A stretch of DNA of 12,937 nt from Methanobacteriota archaeon (lineage in GTDB: Archaea; Thermoplasmatota; Thermoplasmata; RBG-16-68-12), in the NCBI GenBank assembly GCA_005878415.1, contig VBMM01000075.1, positions 1,956 through 14,892 of the forward strand. Direction: 5' to 3'. The notes beneath the pieces were generated by a model that did not search any database, had not been told where the DNA came from, and worked only from the letters and a program-made list of their open reading frames with translations. Numbering within the stretch: the first letter of the stretch is position 1; each line of letters starts with the position of its first letter. Both the position numbers and the translations under genes were made by a program. Shown piece by piece: positions 12,925 to 12,937 of this stretch.

Positions 12925-12937
12925 TTTTGCGGCACAG

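Noticed and set aside
1..12937. CRISPR arrays, tRNA or rRNA genes
   Set aside because: No regularly spaced repeats, tRNA-like T-loop sequences or rRNA segments were seen.

Overview
The window is a GC-rich stretch of archaeal chromosome, most likely from an uncultured euryarchaeote near Thermoplasmata. The evidence is an archaeal wyosine enzyme (Taw1), an archaeal clamp-loader large subunit (RFC-L), a class II HMG-CoA reductase (the bacterial-type enzyme known from Thermoplasmatales and Archaeoglobales), archaeal ABC-transport genes, and AT-rich TATA-like boxes placed about 34-40 bases before many start codons. The lineage is an inference from gene content, not a phylogenetic result.

Layout. 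Bases 1-217 hold the 5' part of a membrane protein on the minus strand that runs off the left edge, preceded by a strong TATA box. Bases 266-3149 are a tight minus-strand cluster: rfcL, an unrecognised protein with a damaged or unusual start, and taw1. Bases 3150-5465 are an accessory island: a two-part serine recombinase (resolvase plus recombinase domain, then zinc ribbon plus a second recombinase domain, separated by one in-frame TGA) and a 50-residue ribbon-helix-helix protein that ordinary ORF-length cut-offs miss. Upstream of that small gene lie two near-identical dyads that look like its operator. An AT-rich 300-base stretch separates the island from the HMG-CoA reductase gene (5466-6755) of the mevalonate pathway, which feeds archaeal ether-lipid synthesis. 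Bases 6888-7280 encode a small two-helix membrane protein with a C-terminal zinc ribbon.

The right half is a branched-chain amino-acid type (HAAT/Liv) ABC importer. The membrane-anchored substrate-binding protein is on the plus strand (7455-8879). It converges on a minus-strand operon livH-livM-livG-livF (12881 down to 8907) encoding two permeases and two ATPases. The livH gene is broken near 12010: the frame shifts and the conserved GG-x-GS-x2-GA segment is missing, although the C-terminal remainder is still open and ends in a 4-base GTGA overlap with livM. This is either a real lesion or an assembly error.

The most unusual part is the recombinase island: a large serine recombinase with two recombinase domains split by a single in-frame stop, next to a small repressor-like gene with a tandem operator. 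No cargo genes and no convincing attachment-site pair could be seen.
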